From: Bacteroidales bacterium | Lineage (GTDB): Bacteria > Bacteroidota > Bacteroidia > Bacteroidales > Bacteroidaceae | Direction: 5' to 3' | Length of the DNA stretch: 50,819 nt | Assembly (NCBI GenBank): GCA_018064685.1 | Contig: JAGHUS010000097.1 | Coordinates: forward strand, 1 to 50,819 | Shown here: in pieces, positions 8,801 through 16,153 of the stretch | Numbering within the stretch: the stretch's first letter is position 1 | Layout of the letters: every line of letters begins with the position of its first letter | The notes under the pieces: model-generated | Databases searched by the model: none | What the model saw: only the letters and a program-made list of their open reading frames with translations | What the model was told of the DNA's origin: nothing | Translations under genes and position numbers: made by a program

Positions 8801-8941
8801 ATTGCCAAGACGCGTAACGCCATACCTGGCATCTCGCTCATCTCTCCCCCACCCCATCATGACATCTACAGTATTGAGGACCTTGCACAGCTCATCTTCG
8901 ACCTGAAGAATATCAACCCCACAGCAGCCGTAAGCGTGTAG
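5867..8941 (+). CDS. gltB: Glutamate synthase large subunit, N-terminal part (gene interrupted by TAG)
   Basis: The alpha subunit makes glutamate from glutamine and 2-oxoglutarate with GltD. After a short propeptide the catalytic Cys24 follows (HDACGVGM), opening the class-II glutamine amidotransferase domain (~24-420), including NGEINTVRGNRGW and LDRNGLRPSRY. The central domain and the first part of the FMN-binding synthase domain (FVTGAMSFGALSIEAHEAL; GEGGEDNARYHSD) follow. The frame ends at codon 1025 with TAG, in SV-stop-LVAESGVGTIAAG, where the family has SVKLV. Translation without interruption would give 1513 residues, the normal length. A single A-to-T change of AAG explains the stop. 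As written the truncated product would lack half of the FMN/3Fe-4S domain. Confidence 0.93.
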   Translation: MVQKKAKQPLTAGLYSAQNEHDACGVGMVVNIHGGKTHELVDNALRVLENMEHRGAETRDKTGDGAGILIQIPHEFILLQGIPVPEKGRYGTGLVFLPKDEAKQKDILQVMIEEIEREGLNLMHLRNVPTNPEVLGVGARDVEPDIKQVFITAPANSELEEHDVRFGCVNSQLERTLYKIRKKIENRIKDEDFYICSLSSKDIIYKGMLTSGQLRRYFPDLSNNYLTSGLALVHSRFSTNTFPKWKLAQPFRYLCHNGEINTVRGNRGWMQARESVLSSPTLGDIKEIRPILQEEMSDSASLDNVFEFLIMSGLSLPQAMAILVPESFNDKNPISEDLKAFYEYYSILMEPWDGPAALMFSDGRFAGGMLDRNGLRPSRYTITKSGMIVVASEVGVMDFEPGDVVSKGRLQPGKILLIDTKEGKIYYDGEIKEKLASEHPYRQWLNTNRIELEKLKSGRKVENSVENFERKLLNFGFGQEDIDKTVIPMCTAGQEPVAAMGNDTPLAVISDKPQIFFNYFRQQFAQVTNPAIDPIREELVMSLTEYIGAVGTNILTPDESNCKMVRLPQPVLTNTELDLLCNIRYKGFNTKKLPILFEISKGASGLRQAIADLCKQAEESVDEGVNYIILSDRDIDEKHAAIPSLLAVSAVHHYLISVQKRVQTALIVESGEIREVMHAALLLGYGASAICPYMTFAVLDNLVKKNKIQESYAEAEKNYIKAVDKGLKKIMSKMGISTIRSYRGAKIFESIGLSEDLLRRYFGTEISTIGGIGLRDIAADAIKLHDEAYKPAEINEFLPNNGLFNYRKDGILHAWNPETIANLQIATRLGSYKKFKEWAQMVDEKEKPIFLRDFLGFKKAAKPTPIEEVEPVESIVRHFVTGAMSFGALSIEAHEALALAMNKLGARSNTGEGGEDNARYHSDVDGVSLSSKTKQIASGRFGVTAEYLVNAEEIQIKVAQGAKPGEGGQLPGFKVNKIIAKTRNAIPGISLISPPPHHDIYSIEDLAQLIFDLKNINPTAAVSV
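8939..8941 (+). other. In-frame amber codon within gltB
   Basis: TAG replaces the lysine codon of the conserved SVKLV segment. The frame is otherwise open on both sides for more than 1400 bp, with intact family motifs. Confidence 0.9.
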
Positions 8942-10408
8942 CTCGTTGCCGAGAGTGGCGTGGGCACCATCGCTGCAGGTGTGGCAAAGGCCAAGGCCGA
9001 TCTCATCGTCATATCGGGTGCCGAGGGTGGTACGGGTGCCAGTCCTGCCAGCTCAATGCGCTTTGCTGGTATCTCGCCCGAGATTGGTCTGGCCGAGACA
9101 CAGCAGACACTGGTACTGAACGGCCTTCGCGGACAGGTTCGTCTGCAGACCGACGGTCAGCTGAAGACTGCCCGTGATGTCATCATGATGGCCATGCTCG
9201 GTGCCGACGAGTTTGCCTTCGGTACGCTGCCCCTCATCGTCTTGGGTTGTGTAATGATGCGTAAGTGTAACACCAATACCTGTCCCGTGGGTGTGGCTAC
9301 TCAGGACGAGCGTCTGCGTGAGCGCTTCCGTGGCAAGAGCGAATATGTCGTGAACTTCTTCACCTTCATGGCCGAGCAGGTGCGTGAATACCTGAGCGAG
9401 ATGGGCGTGAAGAGCCTGAAGGACATCATCGGTAGAACCGACCTGATAGAGGTGAAGGCTGCCGATGCCAGCACCAAGCAGGGAACCATCGACTTCAGCC
9501 GCCTGCTGTTCATGCCCGAGAGCGACCAGCCCAGATTCTGGGACCGTGGCGAGTTCAGCAAGGTGAGCGGTGTGAAGGACGAGGAGATTATCAAGGCATG
9601 CCAGAAGGCCATCGACGAGAAGGAGGAGATCAATCTGGATTACGCCATCAAGAATACCGACCGTGCCGTGGGCACTATGCTATCGGGCGTCATCGCCAAG
9701 AAATATGGCGAAGAGGGTCTACCCGACAGCACCATCAACATCAAGTTCAAGGGTTCGGCTGGTCAGTCGTTCGGTGCCTTTGCCGTGAAGGGCTTGAACC
9801 TGAAGCTCGAGGGCGAGACGAACGACTACTTCGGTAAGGGACTCTCTGGCGGTCGCATCTGCATCCTGCCTCCCGTACGTAGCAACGAGGACTTCGTGGC
9901 AGCCGACAACATCATCGCCGGTAACACGGGTCTGTATGGTGCCACCACCGGTGAGCTCTATGTCAACGGACGTGTAGGCGAGCGCTTCGGTGTACGTAAC
10001 TCGGGTGCTACAGCCGTCATCGAGGGTGCTGGCGACCACTGCTGCGAGTACATGACTGGCGGTCGTGTAGTAGTGCTGGGCGAGACGGGTCGTAACTTCG
10101 CTGCCGGTATGTCGGGTGGTGTGGCCTACGTCTGGGACAAGAACCATAACTTCGACTACTTCTGCAACATGGACATGGTGGAGATCAACCTTGTTGAGGA
10201 TGCCTCATACCGCAAGGAACTGAAGGAGCTCATCCGCAAACATTACCTCTACACCGGTTCTGCACTGGCCGGCAAGATGCTCGACGACTGGAACCGCTAT
10301 GTCGAGGAGTTCATCCAGGTAGTGCCCATCGAGTACAAACGCGTACTGGAAGAAGAGAAGATGCAGAAGCTGCAGCAGAAGATTGCTGATATGCAGAGAG
10401 ACTATTAA
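8942..10408 (+). CDS. gltB: Glutamate synthase large subunit, C-terminal part (same frame after TAG)
   Basis: Continues in the same frame as the N-terminal part. The first possible start is GTG at 8960, but no ribosome binding site is obvious. It contains the rest of the FMN barrel (VISGAEGGTGASPASS), the 3Fe-4S cysteines (CVMMRKCNTNTCPVG) and the C-terminal glycine-rich beta-helix domain (GSAGQSFGAF, GKGLSGGRICI, GGRVVVLGETGRNFAAGMSGG). Everything downstream of the stop is conserved and codon use matches the upstream half, so the interruption is recent, an assembly or sequencing error, or is read through. Followed after 177 bp by gltD. Confidence 0.9.
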   Translation, partial: LVAESGVGTIAAGVAKAKADLIVISGAEGGTGASPASSMRFAGISPEIGLAETQQTLVLNGLRGQVRLQTDGQLKTARDVIMMAMLGADEFAFGTLPLIVLGCVMMRKCNTNTCPVGVATQDERLRERFRGKSEYVVNFFTFMAEQVREYLSEMGVKSLKDIIGRTDLIEVKAADASTKQGTIDFSRLLFMPESDQPRFWDRGEFSKVSGVKDEEIIKACQKAIDEKEEINLDYAIKNTDRAVGTMLSGVIAKKYGEEGLPDSTINIKFKGSAGQSFGAFAVKGLNLKLEGETNDYFGKGLSGGRICILPPVRSNEDFVAADNIIAGNTGLYGATTGELYVNGRVGERFGVRNSGATAVIEGAGDHCCEYMTGGRVVVLGETGRNFAAGMSGGVAYVWDKNHNFDYFCNMDMVEINLVEDASYRKELKELIRKHYLYTGSALAGKMLDDWNRYVEEFIQVVPIEYKRVLEEEKMQKLQQKIADMQRDY

Positions 10409-10412
10409 TAAA

Positions 10413-10580
10413 AAAGACTCTCCCCCCGCCCTCCCTGGAGGGAGGGGGCTGCAATTCCGCTCAAGTCTTCAAGACTGGTTGGAAGAAGAGTCACATACAA
10501 TAAAGATAATTAATCACTGCAAACTTCCCCCCAAGAGGATATGCAGCCCCCTCCCTAGAGGGAGGGCGGGGGGAGAGTCT
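10413..10580. repeat. MITE-like element with ~40-bp terminal inverted repeats
   Basis: Left arm 10413-10453 (AAGACTCTCCCCCC then a G-rich palindrome ending GGGGGCTGCA) and right arm 10541-10580 are reverse complements apart from about two central bases. Each arm itself contains CCCTCC..GGAGGG. It fills almost the whole gltB-gltD gap; the interior shows no gene. Confidence 0.8.
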
Positions 10581-10585
10581 TATAT

Positions 10586-11932
10586 ATGGGAAATCCAAAA
10601 GCATTTTTGACAGTGCCTCGCAAAGAGGCTGGATATAGACCTGTTCACGACCGAATCCATGACTTCGGCGAGGTGGAACAGACATTGAATACTAAAGACC
10701 GTCAGGAGCAGGCTAGCCGCTGCATGGATTGCGGTGTACCCTTCTGCCACTGGGCTTGTCCGCTGGGCAACAAAGACCCGGAATGGAATGATGCCCTCTA
10801 TCATGGCGACTGGGAGATGGCTTACAAGCTGCTGAAGAAGACGAACGACTTCCCCGAGTTCACGGGCCGTATCTGTCCTGCTCTCTGCGAGAAGTCTTGC
10901 GTGCTCTACCTCAGCACGGGCGAGGCTGTCACCAACCGCGAGAACGAGTGCGCCATTGCCGAGCGCGCCTATCTCGAGGGTTACGTCACCATCGAGAGTC
11001 CCGTACGCAATGGCAAGAAGGTGGCCATCATCGGTGCAGGTCCTGCGGGATTGGCAGCTGCCAACCAGCTGAACCTGAAAGGCTATGACGTGACGGTGTT
11101 CGACAAGAACGAGGCTGCCGGTGGTTTGTTGCGCTATGGCATTCCTAATTTCAAACTGAACAAGAAGATCATTGACCGCCGCATAGACGTGATGATGAAG
11201 GAGGGTGTAAAGTTTGAATACGGACAGGAGATCAACGCTGAGGAGTTTGTAAAGAATGGCGAGTACGATGCATACGTCATCTCAACCGGTACACCCCAGG
11301 CACGCGACCTCAACATTCCCGGACGCGAACTGAAGGGCGTGCATCTGGCACTCGAACTGCTCTCGCAGCAGAACCGTGTACTGGCTGGCATGGAGTTCGA
11401 CAAAAAGGATCGCGTGACGGCTAAGGGTAAGGACGTACTGGTGATAGGTGGTGGTGACACGGGTAGCGACTGTATCGGTACCAGCCACCGTCAGGGTGCC
11501 AAGAGCGTGACACAGATCGAGATCATGCCCAAGCCTCCCGTTGGACACAACGATGCAACACCCTGGCCCAACTGGCCCGTCATCCTGAAGACAACATCGA
11601 GCCACGAGGAGGGTTGTACACGTCGCTGGAACATCAACTCACTGGAGTTCCTGGGCAAGGACGGTAAGCTGACAGGCGTGAAGGTGCAGCCCATCGACTG
11701 GAAGCCCAATCCCGAGGGTGGTCGTCCCATCATGGTAGAGGCAGGCGAGGTAGAAGTCATCAAGGCCGACATCGTATTCCTGGCTATGGGCTTCCTCAAG
11801 CCCCAGCATCCCGAATATCCCAAGAACGTCTTCCTGGCCGGTGATGCAGCCTCAGGTGCAAGCCTTGTGGTACGTGCCATTGCCAGCGGTCGCAAGACGG
11901 CCGAGCAGGTGGACAAGTTCCTGAATGCATAA
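10586..11932 (+). CDS. gltD: Glutamate synthase small subunit
   Basis: 448 residues, usual length. It supplies electrons from NAD(P)H through FAD and Fe-S clusters to the large subunit. The N-terminal Fe-S region has CMDCGVPFCHWACPLGN and CPALCEKSC. The FAD-binding dinucleotide fold begins at IIGAGPAGLAAA, the NAD(P)H fold at VIGGGDTGSDCIG, and the C-terminal FAD contact is FLAGDAASGASLVV. The ATG at 10586 follows the right arm of the MITE-like element by 5 bp, so its leader, and any read-through from gltB, passes through that repeat. Complete and intact, in contrast to gltB. Confidence 0.97.
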   Translation: MGNPKAFLTVPRKEAGYRPVHDRIHDFGEVEQTLNTKDRQEQASRCMDCGVPFCHWACPLGNKDPEWNDALYHGDWEMAYKLLKKTNDFPEFTGRICPALCEKSCVLYLSTGEAVTNRENECAIAERAYLEGYVTIESPVRNGKKVAIIGAGPAGLAAANQLNLKGYDVTVFDKNEAAGGLLRYGIPNFKLNKKIIDRRIDVMMKEGVKFEYGQEINAEEFVKNGEYDAYVISTGTPQARDLNIPGRELKGVHLALELLSQQNRVLAGMEFDKKDRVTAKGKDVLVIGGGDTGSDCIGTSHRQGAKSVTQIEIMPKPPVGHNDATPWPNWPVILKTTSSHEEGCTRRWNINSLEFLGKDGKLTGVKVQPIDWKPNPEGGRPIMVEAGEVEVIKADIVFLAMGFLKPQHPEYPKNVFLAGDAASGASLVVRAIASGRKTAEQVDKFLNA

Positions 11933-12003
11933 AGCAGAACTACAGAAAATCGTTAATTGCGAACAGCTACTGACAGCCGTCAGTTCTGCAGCAAAAAACA
12001 CAA

Positions 12004-12036
12004 ACGAGGATGTGCCAACGTGGTGCATCCTCGTCT
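12004..12036 (+). terminator. gltD terminator
   Basis: ACGAGGATG at 12004-12012 pairs with CATCCTCGT at 12026-12034, with inner GCC/GGT pairing, followed by CTGTTATTAT. The T run is weak. Confidence 0.65.
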
Positions 12037-12293
12037 GTTATTATAAGCCTCGATTGTCACTCTCGGACATCAAAATACAATAAATATCACGCCTCAAGTA
12101 TAAAATCCGCCCCATTCTTGCTGATATTTGCAAGAAAATCTGTACATTTGTATCGTGAGTGCAACAAAGAAATCATTGCGGCACAAAAAGAAATATGCGA
12201 CATTGCATCACAGTCATATAAATTTTAAACTCTACGAAAAAGAAAGTACAGAACAAGTAACATATTAACATAGCAGCATCAGACTATCATTGT
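12037..12293. other. Intergenic region upstream of the structured RNA candidate
   Basis: No convincing gene. A -7-like TACATTTG occurs at 12143-12150 without a well-placed -33 element. A 37-codon GTG frame (12155 onward) is basic and Lys-rich but unsupported. Confidence 0.4.
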
Positions 12294-12534
12294 GGTCGTC
12301 AAGAAATGAAGCCTAGGAAACTTACATTTTTCTCTGATACATACCACAGCAATGATGGTTGGCTTTAGCGTATATAGGTAGGAACCTATGGACAAAAGGC
12401 CGATCCGATAGATAAAGATAGAAGATGTCATGCATCCCGAAAGGGGTGTGGGCATTTCTTATCTATCGGGAGGTCAGAGAACATTCCTAGGCTTCAACCT
12501 CAGACGACCGTAAGAAGGCTCATACCCTTCTTTT
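12294..12534 (+). ncRNA. Candidate structured RNA upstream of the defence island
   Basis: Nested helices: GGTCGTC 12294-12300 with GACGACC 12503-12509; a symmetric 7x7 internal loop; GAAGCCTAGGAA 12308-12319 with TTCCTAGGCTTC 12484-12495; CCGATAGATAA 12405-12415 with TTATCTATCGG 12459-12469, enclosing a CCC-GAAA-GGG hairpin near 12437; and ATAGGT/ACCTAT at 12374-12389. A terminator-like hairpin AAGAAGG/CCTTCTT with a T run follows at 12512-12534. No Rfam family recognised. Strand is assigned from the terminator and the GAAA loop. It could instead be a long 5' leader or a DNA palindrome. Confidence 0.55.
12512..12534 (+). terminator. Terminator-like hairpin after the structured RNA
   Basis: AAGAAGG 12512-12518, 7-nt loop, CCTTCTT 12526-12532, TT following. 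It would separate the RNA from the methyltransferase transcript. Confidence 0.5.
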
Positions 12535-12581
12535 GTGTCGTTACACGTAGCTCTGTCCTGGCTTATGCCACGAGTTCAGAG

Positions 12582-12589
12582 TACCTTTG
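12582..12589 (+). promoter_or_regulatory. -7 element of the methyltransferase promoter
   Basis: TACCTTTG, 53 bp before the ATG at 12643. The -33 region is weak (CCTG 21 bp upstream). The leader folds into GGTAGT/ACTACC near 12611-12634. Confidence 0.5.
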
Positions 12590-12642
12590 CCAGCATTATC
12601 ATAGTTATCGGGTAGTCCGCTGCGACAAACTACCTGGATACC

Positions 12643-15402
12643 ATGGCAAAGAAACTTCAACTCACCTACAAGGAGATTGAGGACAGGCTCAGAGTATTTC
12701 GTGATGAGCCGTTCCAGAAAGAAGATATTGGTTACAAACTGCTTTGGGCTTTCGGTAAGCCCGAGCGCGAGATAGAACGTTACCGAGAGGGCAAGGGCGT
12801 CATCAAGACGTTCGATGGCTTGCTCATCAAGGGTCTGTTCTGCTACAAGACCAGCACGACGCTACAGTTCGCCACAGAGCTGGACACGCTAAAGTCAGAC
12901 CCGCAAGTGGTGAAGTCAGCGCCCAAGATTATCGCCGTGAGCGACGGACAGACCATCCGTGCCTACGACACACGAGAGCGAAACACCTTCGAGCAGCAGG
13001 TTACACGCCTGTTCTGTGATTTCGAGTTCTTCTACCCACTGGCTGGTGTGGAGCGCGTTGAATATACCGAGGAGTCGCCTGCCGACATCAAGGCTGCCGA
13101 GAAACTGGCACGCCTGCACGACGAGATACGTGCCTACAACGAGTTCACCAGCGACACCGACCTGCACGACCTCAACACGTTCATCGCCCGTCTGCTCTTC
13201 TGCTTCTTTGCCGAGGACACTGGCATCTTCCCCACAAACTCATTCACCCATGCCATCCAGCAGTACAGCCACGACGGCATCACGCTGAAGGATGTGCTGG
13301 AACAGCTGTTCCGCTTTATGGGTGGTAAGTCCTTGCCCGACGGACTGTTGCGCACCTACTGCCAGGAGCACTTTGCTTTTGTGGGCGGAGGACTCTTCGA
13401 GCGCGACATCTACATCCCCCAACTCTCGTTCAAGGCTCGTCAGATCATCATCGACAGCGGCGAACTGAACTGGCAGGACATCAATCCCGACATCTTTGGT
13501 TCGATGATTCAGGCAGTAGTCAATCCCGACGTGCGTGCCAATCAGGGTATGCACTACACCTCGGTGCCCAACATCATGAAGGTGATCAATCCGCTGTTCA
13601 TGGATGAACTGAACGAGGAGTATGCAAAAATAGATGCTGCCCAACAGAAGGCGAAGGAAAAACTCGACCTTGGAGCATGCAACATGTCGGCATATCTGAA
13701 GGAATGTGCTCCGTTGGTAGGTAAGTTGGATAAGTTGTTGCTACGAATGGGCAAGATGAAGTTCTTCGACCCTGCCTGTGGAAGCGGAAATTTCCTTATC
13801 ATCACGTATAAGTCATTGCGATTGTTAGAGATGAAGATTCTTCGTTTACGAATGAAATGTAATCGTGAGCAGTATCTTCAGCTCTTTGGCGGTTCTGCCA
13901 TCTCGTTAAATCAGTTCTACGGAATTGAATTGCTTGATTTCCCTCATGAGGTAGCTATGCTTTCTCTCTGGTTGGCAGAACATCAGATGAACAAACGTCT
14001 GATGGATGACTTCGGAGTCAACACACAAGCTTTGCCCCTAAAAGACATCAATCATATCCGCTGCGCCAATGCCTGCCGAGTGGATTGGAACGAGGTATGT
14101 CCACATGCCAAGGAGGAAGAGGTGTTCGTGTTCGGTAATCCGCCGTATTTGGGAAGTAGTATGCAGGATGAAGGGCAGAAAGCAGACATGACACATGTGT
14201 GTGGACATTTCCAAAATTATAAGAACCTTGATTATATAGCATGTTGGTTCTACTTGGGTAGTCTATTCATTAAGGGCGGAAAGGGGAAATATGCATTTGT
14301 AAGTACAAATTCTATTTGTCAAGGTGATTCTGTTGCATTACTTTGGCCTAACATACTTGATAATGGCGTAGAAATAGAGTTTGCATATCAGTCATTTAAG
14401 TGGACAAATAATGCAAAACATGTTGCTGCTGTAATTGTTGTAATAATAGGTTTATCGTGTCTTAGTAGAAACAAAAAAACACTATTTGACCAAAACGAAA
14501 AGTTTAAGAAATGTGACAACATTAACGCATACCTTTTGGATGGTCCTAACATCATAATAGGTCGTTTGTCTAAATCTATTTCTGGATTCCCCGAGATGGT
14601 GTTTGGTAACAAACCATCTGATGGTGGCTTTTTGATATTAGAAAAAGAAGAAAGAGATGCAATTGTAGATTCGTATCCACAAGCAAAGCCACTAATCAAA
14701 CAGTACCATGGTGCAGATAGTTATATCAATGGTGGGGTAAGATATTGTCTTTGGATAACAGACGACGAACTAGCTTTGGCAAACTCTATACCCCCGGTGA
14801 GAGAAAGAATAGAAGGTGTTCGAGATTTTCGTTCTAAAAGTAAGGCTGATAGTACAGCACAATGGGCTGAGAAAGCTCATATGTTTAAACAAAGAGCACA
14901 TAAGAATACAGACTCCATTATATTTCCAAGTGTCTCTTCTGAGCGAAGATTATATATTCCAACAGGCCTGTTAACATCAGACACGGTTATATCCAATGCT
15001 GCTTATGCAGTATATGATGCAGATCTATTTATATTCGGAATACTTAACACTCGAATTCATGTAATTTGGATAGGTGCAGTAGGTGGTAAGATGAAATCTG
15101 ATTATAGATATTCTTCGTTAGTTTACAATTCCTTCCCCTTCCCCACCATCTCCGACTCCAAGCGCACTGAAATAGAGGAAGCAGCCACCGACATACTCCT
15201 CGCGCGCGAACCTTATCTTACTATGGGTAAGACGTTGGCAGACCTCTACGACCCCGACACCATGCCCGCTGACCTGAAGGCGGCACATGAGCGGTTGGAC
15301 GGCATCGTTGAGTCGTGCTACCCCGGTGCTCCTTTCGCCTCGGACGAAGCCCGACTGGAATGCCTCTTCAAGCTATACGAGAAAATGACAAGCAAGAAAT
15401 AA
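12643..15402 (+). CDS. MmeI-like class I N6-adenine DNA methyltransferase
   Basis: 919 residues. SAM motif I is FFDPACGSGNF (D376) and catalytic motif IV is GNPPY (N499), the gamma-class N6-adenine pattern. The N-terminus (YKLLWAFGKPEREIERYREG) resembles the MmeI N-terminal domain. Where MmeI-type enzymes carry a D...ExK nuclease site this protein reads D58...C67-Y-K69, so the glutamate appears lost. Then come a helical spacer, the methylase core, a target-recognition region (~620-830) and a C-terminal helical region. The middle (about 13620-15125) is clearly more AT-rich than both ends, with an abrupt switch near 15126, suggesting a swapped central and recognition region. It is the modification component of the island that includes the helicase and GIY-YIG protein. 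Confidence 0.85.
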   Translation: MAKKLQLTYKEIEDRLRVFRDEPFQKEDIGYKLLWAFGKPEREIERYREGKGVIKTFDGLLIKGLFCYKTSTTLQFATELDTLKSDPQVVKSAPKIIAVSDGQTIRAYDTRERNTFEQQVTRLFCDFEFFYPLAGVERVEYTEESPADIKAAEKLARLHDEIRAYNEFTSDTDLHDLNTFIARLLFCFFAEDTGIFPTNSFTHAIQQYSHDGITLKDVLEQLFRFMGGKSLPDGLLRTYCQEHFAFVGGGLFERDIYIPQLSFKARQIIIDSGELNWQDINPDIFGSMIQAVVNPDVRANQGMHYTSVPNIMKVINPLFMDELNEEYAKIDAAQQKAKEKLDLGACNMSAYLKECAPLVGKLDKLLLRMGKMKFFDPACGSGNFLIITYKSLRLLEMKILRLRMKCNREQYLQLFGGSAISLNQFYGIELLDFPHEVAMLSLWLAEHQMNKRLMDDFGVNTQALPLKDINHIRCANACRVDWNEVCPHAKEEEVFVFGNPPYLGSSMQDEGQKADMTHVCGHFQNYKNLDYIACWFYLGSLFIKGGKGKYAFVSTNSICQGDSVALLWPNILDNGVEIEFAYQSFKWTNNAKHVAAVIVVIIGLSCLSRNKKTLFDQNEKFKKCDNINAYLLDGPNIIIGRLSKSISGFPEMVFGNKPSDGGFLILEKEERDAIVDSYPQAKPLIKQYHGADSYINGGVRYCLWITDDELALANSIPPVRERIEGVRDFRSKSKADSTAQWAEKAHMFKQRAHKNTDSIIFPSVSSERRLYIPTGLLTSDTVISNAAYAVYDADLFIFGILNTRIHVIWIGAVGGKMKSDYRYSSLVYNSFPFPTISDSKRTEIEEAATDILLAREPYLTMGKTLADLYDPDTMPADLKAAHERLDGIVESCYPGAPFASDEARLECLFKLYEKMTSKK

Positions 15403-15446
15403 ACAAAACAGATAACCATCGCTCTTTGAAAAATTGTGGGAAAGAA

Positions 15447-15478
15447 TTTGGCAGTTTCAGGATAAAGTGCTACTTTTG
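15447..15478 (+). promoter_or_regulatory. Promoter of the toxin-antitoxin pair
   Basis: TTTG at 15447-15450, 20-bp spacer, TACTTTTG at 15471-15478: a consensus bacteroidete promoter. The predicted start leaves only a very short leader before the ATG at 15494. The TA pair therefore has its own promoter inside the island. Confidence 0.75.
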
Positions 15479-15493
15479 CAAAAAGTTTTGTCT

Positions 15494-15835
15494 ATGCACA
15501 CATCCAACAAACCTTATAAAGAAGTTGCACCTGAGGTTCTGCAAGTGAATGAATTTGAGGTCGCTTATGCAAGTAGTGCAAATAGCACCGTGGCTCCTCA
15601 GCCTATCTTTTATCCCAAAAGTGCGGAACAGTTCGCACGTGCAATAGCAATGGATGAAGCAGAATATGAGGACATGAGGGCACACGGATTTTATGCAGAG
15701 GGCACGCCGTTCCCCCAACAGCCTCAGACAGCCTCAGAACTACAGGCAGAGATAGACATGATTGAGCAGGAAGAGTACCTGGACGAGACAGAATACAGAA
15801 CTGCGATGAACAGACTATGGAGTGCCTTAGGATAA
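15494..15835 (+). CDS. Probable antitoxin of a ParE/RelE-type pair
   Basis: 113 residues from the ATG reading MHTSNKPYKEVAPEV, chosen because a consensus promoter ends 15 bp before it. Acidic, with helical C-terminal half (TASELQAEIDMIEQEEYLDETEYRTAMNRLW), as expected for a toxin-wrapping tail; the N-terminal DNA-binding fold is not recognised. It overlaps the toxin gene by 19 bp, so the two are translationally coupled. Assigned as antitoxin from position and size; the sequence alone is not diagnostic. Confidence 0.6.
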   Translation: MHTSNKPYKEVAPEVLQVNEFEVAYASSANSTVAPQPIFYPKSAEQFARAIAMDEAEYEDMRAHGFYAEGTPFPQQPQTASELQAEIDMIEQEEYLDETEYRTAMNRLWSALG

Positions 15836-16107
15836 GTATCAGCAAGAAAGCTTTGTATCGTTTGAATGCACAGTCGGCTTGGTACAGAGAGAATTGCGGT
15901 TCTACCTTTGCAAAGACAATGCTTGAGAATTTTGAGAAGACCTTAGAAATTCTTCGGACGATGCCAACGACAGGCAAGAAACATCATGCAACTGACAAAC
16001 ATCAGTACTATGCCATAATGGCTCACAAGAAGTGCATGGTCATTTATAGGTATTCGCAGACAACTCTTTTCGTGGCAGATATCCTCTTCACAGATACCAT
16101 TTTCTAA
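15817..16107 (+). CDS. ParE/RelE-family toxin
   Basis: 96 residues. It matches the ParE/RelE plasmid-stabilisation fold: an N-terminal strand (LRISISKKALYRL), helices with WYRENCGSTFAKTMLENF, the typical LRTMPTTGK turn, and C-terminal strands YYAIMAHKKCMVIYRY and LFVADILFTD. ParE toxins poison gyrase and RelE toxins cleave mRNA; which applies cannot be read here. It overlaps the upstream antitoxin and lies 46 bp before the helicase gene. A TA pair between methyltransferase and helicase may stabilise the island. Confidence 0.8.
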   Translation: MECLRISISKKALYRLNAQSAWYRENCGSTFAKTMLENFEKTLEILRTMPTTGKKHHATDKHQYYAIMAHKKCMVIYRYSQTTLFVADILFTDTIF

Positions 16108-16153
16108 TTTCCACACTAATTTCACAAGAGCGTCCAAACACACTGAAAGAGTT

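Noticed and set aside
8939..8941. Pyrrolysine-type programmed recoding of the TAG
   Set aside because: No PYLIS-like structure or pyl genes were seen, and Bacteroidales are not known to use pyrrolysine; a mutation or error is simpler.
12010..12228. 72-codon plus-strand open frame after gltD
   Set aside because: It runs through the gltD terminator, has no promoter or family-like sequence and odd composition; treated as chance.
12155..12268. 37-codon basic GTG frame downstream of a TACATTTG
   Set aside because: The GTG would be almost at the predicted transcription start, with no ribosome binding site and no recognisable pattern.
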